From NCBI GenBank assembly GCA_023419095.1, contig JAEZYN010000110.1, positions 1 through 10,156 of the forward strand: a DNA stretch of 10,156 nt, given 5' to 3'. A program made the position numbers and the translations under genes. Below are positions 1-7,403 of the stretch, one piece after another (position 1 is the stretch's first letter; every line of letters begins with the position of its first letter). This stretch comes from Bacteroidota bacterium. GTDB taxonomy: Bacteria; Bacteroidota; Bacteroidia; Flavobacteriales; Weeksellaceae. The notes under the pieces were generated by a model. The model was not told where the DNA came from. It saw only the letters and a program-made list of their open reading frames with translations, and did no database searches.

Positions 1-674
1 TTGATGAGCCAACGGCATTCCGCCGACATCCGTTCGTTTGGCTTGTAGAAGCAGCCGATGATATCTGCTACAACATCATCGACATGGAAGATGCACACCG
101 CCTGGGCATTGTCTCCACAAGCGACTGTGAAAATCTTTTTTTTGAACTCATTAAATCTGAAAACAAAAACACCGCGAGAGTAGAAGACAAGCTTGCCGCA
201 CTAGGTAATTCTAATGAACGCATTTCGTACATGCGCGCAAAAGTGATTAATGCACTCATCAACAAATCGATAGAGCTGTATGAGAAGAATTTTGAAAATA
301 TTTTAAACGGTTCCCTCAATAAATCACTGCTTGATATGTACAAGGAAGGAAACCAGTCTTTGCAGGAAATCGAAACCTTTTCTCGGGAAAAAATATATAA
401 TCATAAAGCCGTGGTCGAGATTGAAAATGCGGGCTACAACGTGATGTACGAATTGCTCAACCATTTCGTAGAGCCCATTCTAAAGCCCGCTGAAACCCGC
501 AAGTCTTACGATAAAATGGCGCTCAAACTTCTGCCACAACAGTTTCAGTACGAAAAAGCGACAGATTACCAGAAAGTTTTGGGCGTTGTAGATTTCGTGT
601 CGGGCATGACTGATAATTTTGCTACCGATCTGTATCGCAAGATCAAAGGTATCGAGATTGGCATGACGATGTAA
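1..674 (+). CDS. dgt: dGTP triphosphohydrolase (dGTPase), C-terminal part, cut by left edge
   Basis: This is the C-terminal 223 residues of a deoxyguanosinetriphosphate triphosphohydrolase, an HD-superfamily enzyme that splits dGTP into deoxyguanosine and tripolyphosphate and helps set cytoplasmic dNTP levels. The reading frame is already open at base 3, so the start lies outside the window and any internal ATG (such as the one at base 84) is not the true start. The visible part begins with RRHPFVWLVEAADDICYNI, which carries the last metal-binding aspartate of the HD site (visible residues 19-20) in the form typical of the family; the earlier His and His-Asp motifs are outside. The C-terminal DYQKVLGVVDFVSGMTD segment is also typical of bacterial dGTPases. 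The gene stops with TAA at 672-674, directly against the stop of the convergent M19-like gene. Family assignment is strong; the symbol follows from the family. Confidence 0.93.
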   Translation, partial: DEPTAFRRHPFVWLVEAADDICYNIIDMEDAHRLGIVSTSDCENLFFELIKSENKNTARVEDKLAALGNSNERISYMRAKVINALINKSIELYEKNFENILNGSLNKSLLDMYKEGNQSLQEIETFSREKIYNHKAVVEIENAGYNVMYELLNHFVEPILKPAETRKSYDKMALKLLPQQFQYEKATDYQKVLGVVDFVSGMTDNFATDLYRKIKGIEIGMTM

Positions 675-2456
675 TCACAAACCGAAATTGCCGAGCCAGC
701 GATCGATAAATTCGCGTCCGTTCTCGTACATGATTCCGCGTACCACGCTTTTAAGTTCTGCTGTCGACTTCTTCGACAGTATGCATTTGCCTCCGTTTTC
801 TTTTACGTACGCTTCTTCAGCTACCGCAAGCCATTTGATAAGATTAGCTTCAAGTTCATTGAGTGATGTTACCTGCGGCGAAACTTTCAGCGGCTCGATG
901 AGCCCGTCAAAATCGCTGCCCAGACAGATTTGCTTCCAGGGTTCGTCGATATCGGTTCGGAGCAATCCGACCTGAATAATATGGATGATGTTGAAACAGA
1001 AAGCCAATGGATGCCTGTCTTCTTTTGTTGGGATCAACCAGCTTTCATTTTCCGAAATCATGGCTTCCAGGTTGTTCGTGGGCAGATTTTTTACGGTAAT
1101 TTGCGGAAAGTGCGTTTGGAAATCAGCTGTGCTCAGATACTCGTTTTCACTGGTGAGATGAATGCCGTATTCAGACTGGAAACCTAAAATACGCACATCG
1201 AGACTCATTCCTATTAAACCTTCGCTACTTAAAATTTCCGTGATATCTTCATCCATCAGGTTGATTGACCACGGGTTGAAACTAAAATCATTATTCACGA
1301 AAGAACCCCATCTGCCACAGTTTTTACGCTTCATCTCTACGGAAACTGCTCGTGCGCCCTCATAATTGTAAACAGTGCACGAATCCCGTTTCAGTGCGTT
1401 TTTCCATTCGTTGTAAGTATAACCGGTCACGCCGATGTGTGACGCAATGATGGGGATTTTCGAGTAATGTGGATTTTTTTTAATTAATGATTTCCGGTAC
1501 GCATAATAGTCCTGTCGTGATTTTAGACCCAAATGCTTCATGTCTACGAGTACGGGTCTATGCTCATCTTTGTGATTTCGCATCGCGTAACATACACCAA
1601 TCACTTCATAGCCTAAAGTGGTAATTCCGTTGCCGAACGGATAGAAGGACGGATGTTTCAGCATTTTCATTCCGAAAGCGTGAGTCGCCAGAAACTGTTC
1701 GTTGATGTGTGTAAGGTGAGTAAGTGTAAGATAGAGCAAATCCATATTTTCCCGCGAAAGGCTTCTGTAAAAGTGCTCGAAATTTTGCGCCGGGTTTTGG
1801 CTGTAATTGTTCGGAACGCCGTTGGTTTCTGCAATCATTTCCTTCCACAAGTTGTCCGCAACTTTTGAAAGTTTGATGGTTTTCTGTACATCGATAAATC
1901 TGTCAGGCACAAAATCAGTTTTCAGCGGATTTCCAACCATCAATTTGCTGAAATTATGCGAACCTTCCAGGCTCAGTATAATATTGAGCTTTTTGAGTGC
2001 AGTTTTATTTTTTGCATTTCTCGACAACACAGCCACCGGACTTTCCGGCAGGTCTCGAAGCTGCTTATAAAGATCAATTTCCATCAGCATCAGACGGTAA
2101 TAGGAAATTTCGCCACTCCGAACTTTTTCAAAAAATGTTTTATCAAGTGGATTCGAAAATTTACTCTTAAGGATGTTGCCAAAAAATCCTCGGCTGTCCG
2201 CGAAACCATATTCCAGATTTACGATGGAAGCCACCGCATAGTAAAGGTTTCCTTGCAGACATTGGCTCACGCTGCTCTGGCTTTTCAAAATATGAATGAA
2301 CATTTCGTCCAGTACGTTGGTGATCGCATTAGACATGCGTACGGTTTGCGTCAGGTCATCAAATCTTTTTCGTGGCAGCGGAACAAGCGTGTCGTATTTG
2401 CTTAAAAAATTTTTAAAAAGCGGATGCATATGCAGGTCAAAATATTTCTGTTTCAT
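675..2456 (-). CDS. Large M19 (renal/membrane dipeptidase)-related metallohydrolase
   Basis: A 593-residue protein related to peptidase family M19, the amidohydrolase-fold zinc dipeptidases. The metal-site motifs appear in family order: DLHMHP near the N-terminus (H9, H11), LSLEGSH with the bridging-glutamate candidate E164, LTLTHLTH (H246/H249), VDMKH (H308), IIASHIG (H340) and LGSDFDG (D515/D517). In classical M19 enzymes the first motif is HxD; here it is HxH. The length is well above the roughly 330-420 residues usual for the family, with extra sequence between the first motif and E164 and about 170 residues between H340 and D515. No signal peptide or lipobox is visible, so it is probably cytoplasmic, unlike secreted or anchored relatives. 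The ATG at 2454-2456 lies two bases after the TAG of the upstream protease gene, which points to one transcript and coupled translation. Likely activity is hydrolysis of a small peptide or amide; the substrate is unknown. Confidence 0.8.
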   Translation of the reverse strand: MKQKYFDLHMHPLFKNFLSKYDTLVPLPRKRFDDLTQTVRMSNAITNVLDEMFIHILKSQSSVSQCLQGNLYYAVASIVNLEYGFADSRGFFGNILKSKFSNPLDKTFFEKVRSGEISYYRLMLMEIDLYKQLRDLPESPVAVLSRNAKNKTALKKLNIILSLEGSHNFSKLMVGNPLKTDFVPDRFIDVQKTIKLSKVADNLWKEMIAETNGVPNNYSQNPAQNFEHFYRSLSRENMDLLYLTLTHLTHINEQFLATHAFGMKMLKHPSFYPFGNGITTLGYEVIGVCYAMRNHKDEHRPVLVDMKHLGLKSRQDYYAYRKSLIKKNPHYSKIPIIASHIGVTGYTYNEWKNALKRDSCTVYNYEGARAVSVEMKRKNCGRWGSFVNNDFSFNPWSINLMDEDITEILSSEGLIGMSLDVRILGFQSEYGIHLTSENEYLSTADFQTHFPQITVKNLPTNNLEAMISENESWLIPTKEDRHPLAFCFNIIHIIQVGLLRTDIDEPWKQICLGSDFDGLIEPLKVSPQVTSLNELEANLIKWLAVAEEAYVKENGGKCILSKKSTAELKSVVRGIMYENGREFIDRWLGNFGL

Positions 2457-2458
2457 GG

Positions 2459-5302
2459 CTAATTGTGTTTGTAGCTGTCAAAATACATCTTGAGGATTTT
2501 TTCGGAATCGGCGCGGGCTGTAATACTTTCAGATTCAAAAATGCTTGAAGTCGTATTACCGGTCATTGCTGAAAGTGCGATACGGGCACGTTCGGTAAGT
2601 TCAAACTCAGAAAAACTTTCGTGCGTTGAGAGCGCTTTTCTGAGCAGCGTTTTCCAGAGGAAATGTATTCCCTCACGCACACCTAGATCCCATTCCTGTC
2701 GTGTGTCCTGGCGATACGCATATCTGCTCTCATCTATCTCGGGTAGAGGTGTGGCGAGCAGTGCCGGAATGTTCAGAATTCCAGCTCCGTAATTCTCCCT
2801 GTCCCACGTCGCGGGTTTTGTAACGGATTGTTTCAGACAACATCTGAAAGCTTCTACGACCTGCCACGGAAACTGGTATTTTTTTAGAAGATTTTCTTTG
2901 TGCATTGCCTTCCAGATGGCTGCAGCCGCGGCGACATGCGGTGTGGCATAACTTGTACCGCTACCGTAAACCATGATCTCATTATATTTTTCGTCCATTG
3001 ACGGTACGTAAACGTCTTCGCCGGGCGCCGATACATCCACTTCGCTTCCGTAGCTGCTGCCACGCCACGGTTTCTGATTGGGATTGATTGCTGAAACGGC
3101 AATTGTGCCCGGATAAAGTGCCGGCGAAACCACCATTTCAACCTCATTTCCGGCGGCGCAAACCCAAATGACACCGTTGTCATACGCGGCTTTTGCGGCT
3201 TCTGCCAACATCGGCCGCGGATAACTGCCCATACACATAAACATGATGTCTGCATTGGTATTGATTGCCTGGTTCACTGCATTCACCACATTTTTGCCGC
3301 GGCTGATAAGAACGACAGATTCTGAAATACGGTAAGGAATAACGTTCAGCAATGCGTTTTTTTCGGCGTCGCAAAGAATTCCGTAGTTGCCGTCATTTTT
3401 ATAGATGTCCGTCATCTCACCACCTGTGATGATGCTGGCAGTTCTGGTTCCGTGTCCCGGATGTCTCAGCAAGCCGCTGCGCAGATCATCGCGCGCATCT
3501 GAACCGTCGACAAAATCTTCGTCACAGTTCAGATTAAAACGTCCTTTAACTTTCGCGTGGTCTGTATAACCGGTATCAAGCTGCACGAGCTGGATGTTAC
3601 TTAAATTCTGAATGATTTCTCTGGTCAGCACATCCGTGTTTTGATCATCTGCAGTATTTCCATTGGCTAATTCAGTGAGTGTTTTTTTTATTAATGACAC
3701 CACGTCGGCTGTTTCGTCCGTCGCTGCTTCAAAACCTACCGCCGTTCTGTTCCAGAGTCGTTGCCGCAGCTCATCGCCATCATTTAAAGTGAAGTATGTT
3801 GACGCGCTCCATTTACTTTTAAAGTCATCCTGTCTTCCCACAGCATGGCTTGTTTTCATACTTTCAAGCATGTCAGATTCTGTCAGCCGTCCATATCCGT
3901 CGTTGCGAATCTGGAGGTCGGTCTCCATTTCCAGATCAGGTGTCGCAGTCTTTATTTGAGGCAAAGCTTCGAGCTTAGCAGCCATTTCCCACGGGTTTTG
4001 CCCGGAACGCAGCGTAACGTAGTGAATTGCTTTTTGGGACGGAATAGTTGACATCGGAAAAATAGGCTCGGATGAAATAATTTCCGGAATCAGAGTTTTA
4101 AAATTTGCTTTCCAGTCATCCTGCATCGTTAAGATGTTTGAAAGTTCAATCTCGAAATATTGAACAGGCGCTTCGGCAACCAAAGTGCTGTTGTGTATTT
4201 TGTTTATCGCTTCATTTATAACGGTTTGCTGAGAATTATTCATCTCCTGAGTTTTTGTTTGGGTAATGTTTGCTGCAGTATTATCAGCGGACGTCTCCGC
4301 GGAGCTTCCAAAAATTGAATTTTTAAAAGCATTCATCTCGTCCGGCAGTATGGCATTCCTGATCGCTCGAATCAGGGAACTCACGCGTATGCCTTCATTT
4401 CCCAGCCAGTCGATGGTTTCGTCGGCATCACCGTCATTATAAACACCTCCGTCTTTTCGCAGCCACTGTCCCTGTGGGTTTTTATTCGGAATACTACTGT
4501 GATGAAGCGCTACTACCTCGCCAGTTCCAAGTCCGATAACCGCTGCACCGGAAGAGCCAGGCAGTGTGTCCGACTCGTAAATAAGGAAATCGTCTTTAAG
4601 TGTCAACATACGGATGTCCTTCATTACGGTTTTTTTGTAATCGCCTTTGGGATGCTGTATGATGACGCAGTTTTCGCCTTCAATGATCTTGCCTGAGTTT
4701 TCATCGAGCCGCGTATATGGAATTTCTACAATATTTTTGCCTTCTTTCGACTTGTCGGAGACCGCTACAATAGTAAAGTCAAGTCCGCTGTCAGGCTTGC
4801 CGTTTTCTACCTTAAAGCTTGATGTGAGAAATAATTTTTCGGGTACAAAACCGAAAGTCTGAACTTTTTTAGATTCGTTTTTGTCGTCGAGCTCATAATA
4901 GAACTGCACAACCGAATTTTTTGCCGTTTCCGCATCGCCAAAAACATGATTATTAGTAATCAGGATACCAGGCGCAATTAGAAAACCTGTTCCATAGCCT
5001 GAGTTGCCGTAGCGTGTTTTTATGGTTATCCGGCCAACGGATTCCGATATCTTCAGAATTTTATACAGAATCTGGATGTCCTGGAAGTTCGGTACGCCGT
5101 TGATGCGCTCTAACGCCGCGGAAACCGGCATGTTCTCGCGCGCGATACGTTTTGAGAGACGTTCGCTGTCTGTCTGTATTTCGGTGAGTGTGGCCTCGCC
5201 AAGCCTGTTCTCCTGTATGCCTTTTTTTACGGCATCGATCTGGTCGGTGGCGTCGCGAAACCGCTCGTAGGCAATATCGTTGATAAATTTATGAGTGCCC
5301 AT
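2459..5302 (-). CDS. Dual serine protease: trypsin-like domain plus subtilisin-like (S8) domain
   Basis: A 947-residue protein holding two serine protease domains. Numbering is from the ATG chosen here. Residues 4-90 look helical and charged. Residues about 93-260 form a trypsin-like (S1/V8-type) domain: GTGFLIAPGILITNNHVF gives H119, GLDFTIVAV gives D175, and LPGSSGAAV gives S251. Residues 377-464 resemble a subtilase pro-domain, ending in KLEALPQIKTATPDLE. The subtilisin domain follows, with D576 (QLDTGY), H617 (GHGTRTAS), oxyanion N719 (CAAGNE) and S784 (GSGTSYATPHVA). About the last 100 residues look helical and are unassigned. No signal peptide is seen, so it is probably intracellular. 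An in-frame TTG at 5333-5335 would add 11 residues, but the ATG at 5300-5302 sits behind a purine-rich AAAAAA leader and is preferred. It is first in a two-gene unit with the M19-like gene. Both triads appear intact; the targets are unknown. Confidence 0.9.
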   Translation of the reverse strand: MGTHKFINDIAYERFRDATDQIDAVKKGIQENRLGEATLTEIQTDSERLSKRIARENMPVSAALERINGVPNFQDIQILYKILKISESVGRITIKTRYGNSGYGTGFLIAPGILITNNHVFGDAETAKNSVVQFYYELDDKNESKKVQTFGFVPEKLFLTSSFKVENGKPDSGLDFTIVAVSDKSKEGKNIVEIPYTRLDENSGKIIEGENCVIIQHPKGDYKKTVMKDIRMLTLKDDFLIYESDTLPGSSGAAVIGLGTGEVVALHHSSIPNKNPQGQWLRKDGGVYNDGDADETIDWLGNEGIRVSSLIRAIRNAILPDEMNAFKNSIFGSSAETSADNTAANITQTKTQEMNNSQQTVINEAINKIHNSTLVAEAPVQYFEIELSNILTMQDDWKANFKTLIPEIISSEPIFPMSTIPSQKAIHYVTLRSGQNPWEMAAKLEALPQIKTATPDLEMETDLQIRNDGYGRLTESDMLESMKTSHAVGRQDDFKSKWSASTYFTLNDGDELRQRLWNRTAVGFEAATDETADVVSLIKKTLTELANGNTADDQNTDVLTREIIQNLSNIQLVQLDTGYTDHAKVKGRFNLNCDEDFVDGSDARDDLRSGLLRHPGHGTRTASIITGGEMTDIYKNDGNYGILCDAEKNALLNVIPYRISESVVLISRGKNVVNAVNQAINTNADIMFMCMGSYPRPMLAEAAKAAYDNGVIWVCAAGNEVEMVVSPALYPGTIAVSAINPNQKPWRGSSYGSEVDVSAPGEDVYVPSMDEKYNEIMVYGSGTSYATPHVAAAAAIWKAMHKENLLKKYQFPWQVVEAFRCCLKQSVTKPATWDRENYGAGILNIPALLATPLPEIDESRYAYRQDTRQEWDLGVREGIHFLWKTLLRKALSTHESFSEFELTERARIALSAMTGNTTSSIFESESITARADSEKILKMYFDSYKHN

Positions 5303-5653
5303 TTTTTTAAAATTTGAATTAAAAATATTCGGCAAAAAGTCTCCGGTTATGGAGAATGTGTAGTAATAATGTATAATGCCGGCAAAATGACGAGTAAACA
5401 GAACTCACCTTATTGGCATCAGAATCAATAAATCGTGTTAGGGAAGCCGAAATGTTTCAGAAAAATTGGTGGTCATCATTTGTGTGGTGTATTAGTTTAA
5501 TCAAATATACTATTTATTTAAAATACAGTGCAATAAGAATTTTATTTCGAGGAATCTGCTTGGAAATTGGCATTTCTGACCAAAAAATATTATCTTTATA
5601 GAAATGTACTTTTAAAAATTAATAAACAAATTATAACTACCAAAATCTAAACA
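5303..5653. other. AT-rich intergenic region between divergent genes
   Basis: This 351-base gap separates the divergent starts of the protease gene (minus) and the SPFH gene (plus). It is AT-rich and must hold both promoters. On the plus side there is a candidate promoter at 5567-5598, listed separately. On the minus side the best -7 candidates are TATTTTTA (complement of 5320-5327) and TCATTTTG (complement of 5383-5390); each has one mismatch to TAnnTTTG and neither has a convincing -33 partner, so no minus promoter is called. A weak five-pair inverted repeat lies at 5340-5355. No tRNA, repeat array or credible small gene was seen. Confidence 0.5.
5567..5598 (+). promoter_or_regulatory. Candidate Bacteroidetes-type promoter for the SPFH gene
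   Basis: TATCTTTA at 5591-5598 matches the Bacteroidetes -7 element TAnnTTTG at all but the last base. A TTG at 5567-5569, 21 bases upstream, can serve as the -33 element, although the spacing is at the long end. Transcription would begin near 5605 and leave an AT-rich leader of about 50 bases before the ATG at 5654. The motif is short in an AT-rich context, so the call is tentative. Confidence 0.35.
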
Positions 5654-6586
5654 ATGACAATTTTAGGGATTCTTATCTTTCTTGGACTTATCGTTCTTTT
5701 TGCTTCCTTCTTCACGGTGAAGCAGGCAACAGCTGCAATCGTGGAAAGGCTTGGCAAATTTCATTCTGTGCGCCATGCCGGCTTGCACCTTAAAATTCCG
5801 TTCATCGATCAGGTTGCGAAACGGATGAATCTGAGAATTCAGCAGCTTGATGTAATCATCGACACCAAGACACTCGATAACGTATTCATCAGGATGAAGG
5901 TTTCTGTGCAATATCAGGTCATCAAAGAGCAGGTGGCAGATTCTTTCTACAAACTCGAAAATCCGGAAAACCAGATTACTTCCTACGTTTTCGATGTGGT
6001 GCGTGCGGAAGTTCCGAAGCTAAAACTGGACGACGTTTTCGTACGTAAAGACGATATCGCAATCGCAGTGAAAGGTGAGCTGCAGGACGCGATGCAAAGT
6101 TACGGGTACGACATCATCAAAGCCCTGGTAACGGATATTGATCCGGATGAGCAGGTAAAACATGCGATGAACCGGATCAATGCTGCCGAACGTGAAAAAA
6201 CGGCCGCTGAATACGAGTCTGAAGCACAGAAAATCCGTATCGTAGCTGTGGCGAAAGCTGAGGCTGAATCCAAAAAACTTCAGGGTATGGGTATCGCCGA
6301 CCAGCGTAGAGAGATTGCAAAAGGTCTTGAAGAATCCGTAAAAATGCTGAACGAAGCCGGCATCAGTTCGCAGGAAGCGTCTGCACTGATCGTGGTTACG
6401 CAGCATTATGATACGCTGCATTCTATTGGTGCAAACAACCGCAGTAATCTTGTCCTGTTACCGAATTCGCCAAGTGCAGCAAGTTCTATGCTGAATGACC
6501 TGGTAGTTTCTATGGCTGCCACACAGAAAATAGAGGAAACGTCGAAAGACAAACTTCCGCCGCCGCCTCCGTCACATTTTCATTAA
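5654..6586 (+). CDS. SPFH/Band 7 (stomatin/prohibitin-like) membrane-anchored protein
   Basis: A 310-residue SPFH-domain protein. Residues 3-21 form a single N-terminal membrane segment, followed by the Band 7 domain at about 22-190, with the typical VERLGKFHSVRHAGLHLKIP opening and the MKVSVQYQV core strand. A charged, alanine- and glutamate-rich coiled-coil stretch covers about 170-230 (INAAEREKTAAEYESEAQK). The tail contains NLVLLPNSPSAAS and ends in a proline run, PPPPPSHFH. Such proteins oligomerise at the inner membrane, organise membrane microdomains and often scaffold or restrain proteases, as HflK/HflC do for FtsH. The overall pattern recalls the stomatin and plant HIR-like branch, but the subfamily is not certain. 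No NfeD-type partner is adjacent. The gene is monocistronic here, with a candidate promoter upstream and a strong terminator directly after the TAA. It is divergent from the dual-protease gene, which may be coincidence. Confidence 0.9.
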   Translation: MTILGILIFLGLIVLFASFFTVKQATAAIVERLGKFHSVRHAGLHLKIPFIDQVAKRMNLRIQQLDVIIDTKTLDNVFIRMKVSVQYQVIKEQVADSFYKLENPENQITSYVFDVVRAEVPKLKLDDVFVRKDDIAIAVKGELQDAMQSYGYDIIKALVTDIDPDEQVKHAMNRINAAEREKTAAEYESEAQKIRIVAVAKAEAESKKLQGMGIADQRREIAKGLEESVKMLNEAGISSQEASALIVVTQHYDTLHSIGANNRSNLVLLPNSPSAASSMLNDLVVSMAATQKIEETSKDKLPPPPPSHFH

Positions 6587-6593
6587 AAACAAC

Positions 6594-6626
6594 AAAATCC
6601 CGAAAATTGTTTTTTCGGGATTTTTT
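6594..6626 (+). terminator. Rho-independent terminator after the SPFH gene
   Basis: A 13-pair inverted repeat, AAAATCCCGAAAA at 6594-6606 and its complement at 6612-6624, encloses the five-base loop TTGTT and runs into a T tract ending at 6626. It begins seven bases after the stop codon. The outer and inner A/T pairs flank a CCCG/CGGG core. The A run on the left side means it may also work on the opposite strand, but no convergent gene lies there. Confidence 0.85.
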
Positions 6627-6652
6627 ATGAGCATTATCAGTTCATTTATTAC

Positions 6653-6682
6653 TTGTATAATCACAAACTATTCTTAGTTTTA
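6653..6682 (+). promoter_or_regulatory. Candidate promoter for the lipoprotein gene
   Basis: TTG at 6653-6655, a 19-base spacer and TAGTTTTA at 6675-6682 fit the flavobacterial pattern TTG-N17-19-TAnnTTTG with one mismatch in the last base. The start of transcription would fall near 6689, giving a leader of only about ten bases before the ATG at 6699. The preceding terminator supports an independent promoter here. Confidence 0.45.
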
Positions 6683-6698
6683 GCGAAAATAATTTTAA

Positions 6699-7373
6699 AT
6701 GAAAAAAATCAATTTTCTGGGCATAGTCGCCCTTTTCTTTATGGTGATGTCTTGCCAGGTACAGGTCCCGATGAACGCGGAGTATTTCGCAAAGCCATCC
6801 AAAATAGGCTTGTTTGTGAATGTAACTGAGCCCCAAAAATACCGGGAAGGATCTCAGGGCCTTTTAGATCTTGCCATGACTTCCGGCGATAAATATCAGC
6901 CATTACTGGATCTTGCAAAGAAAAATCTGGATCCTAAACAGGAATTTATAAATATGTATTCTGAGCTTTTGCGGGCTAAAGGAAAAGAGGTGGTGATCAT
7001 TACCGACACTTTTGATCCGAAAACTGCCGAAAAATTTAAAGGTGATAAAGCAGAAGGCAAAAAATATTCAAATTACGACTTCCGTTATCTGAAATCAAAA
7101 TACGACATCGACGAGGTAAACTTTGTGAATGTAAGTTGGGGAGTTATCATTAGCTATTACAGTATGATCGAGACGGGCAGATCTGGCTACACCTACATTG
7201 ACAACAGAATTGTGAATCTGAGTGACAACACGCTTTATTTTGCAAATGACAATATAAAAACCGCGGTGATAAAAGGAAAATGGAATACACCTCCTAATTA
7301 TGAAAACGCAATGTCCAAGATTGCAGAAGCACTTAACACAGCAAAGGAGACCGAAAAATCTTTGTATAAATAA
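6699..7373 (+). CDS. Uncharacterised lipoprotein
   Basis: A 224-residue protein of unknown function that I cannot assign to a named family. It starts with a classical type II signal peptide: MKK, a hydrophobic stretch at residues 5-17, and a lipobox VMSC with the lipidated cysteine at C19. The residue after the cysteine is Q and no acidic export signal follows, so inner or outer membrane location cannot be decided. The mature part has alternating strands and helices, for example KIGLFVNV near residue 35, KEVVIITDTFD near 100 and the aromatic stretch YYSMIETGRSGYTYI near 155. These suggest one alpha/beta domain facing the periplasm or the surface. It has its own candidate promoter and ends in a terminator, so it appears monocistronic. 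Nothing in its neighbours (SPFH upstream, convergent DUF962 downstream) gives a clear function. The coding call is strong; function is unknown. Confidence 0.88.
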   Translation: MKKINFLGIVALFFMVMSCQVQVPMNAEYFAKPSKIGLFVNVTEPQKYREGSQGLLDLAMTSGDKYQPLLDLAKKNLDPKQEFINMYSELLRAKGKEVVIITDTFDPKTAEKFKGDKAEGKKYSNYDFRYLKSKYDIDEVNFVNVSWGVIISYYSMIETGRSGYTYIDNRIVNLSDNTLYFANDNIKTAVIKGKWNTPPNYENAMSKIAEALNTAKETEKSLYK

Positions 7374-7377
7374 AATC

Positions 7378-7403
7378 AAAAACTCCCCGAGGGGAGTTTT
7401 TTT
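7378..7403. terminator. Bidirectional rho-independent terminator between convergent genes
   Basis: AAAAACTCCCC at 7378-7388 pairs with GGGGAGTTTTT at 7391-7401. The innermost pair cannot close over two bases, so the real loop is probably CGAG with a ten-pair stem. Seven T residues run to 7403 for the plus-strand lipoprotein gene; on the minus strand the hairpin is followed by TTTTTGATTTTA, which serves the DUF962 gene. The minus-strand stop codon of that gene (complement of TTA at 7402-7404) overlaps the plus-strand T tract. Confidence 0.85.

Noticed and set aside
1956..2405. Plus-strand 149-residue open frame opposite the M19-like gene
   Set aside because: It lies entirely antisense to a gene with recognisable catalytic motifs and its own translation has no recognisable domain.
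5333..5335. TTG as the start of the dual protease
   Set aside because: The ATG at 5300-5302 has a more typical AT-rich leader; the extra 11 residues (PNIFNSNFKK) read like translated leader.
5340..5355. Short inverted repeat TCTCC/GGAGA upstream of the protease gene
   Set aside because: The stem is only five pairs with a six-base loop and no T tract; it is expected by chance and not supported as an operator or terminator.
5413..5601. Plus-strand 62-residue open frame in the long intergenic region
   Set aside because: It starts with TTG, has no leader signal, an unremarkable AT-driven composition and overlaps the candidate promoter region of the SPFH gene.
6020..6421. Minus-strand 133-residue open frame opposite the SPFH gene
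   Set aside because: It is a shadow of the coding pattern of the SPFH gene, with a His/Phe-rich translation typical of antisense frames.
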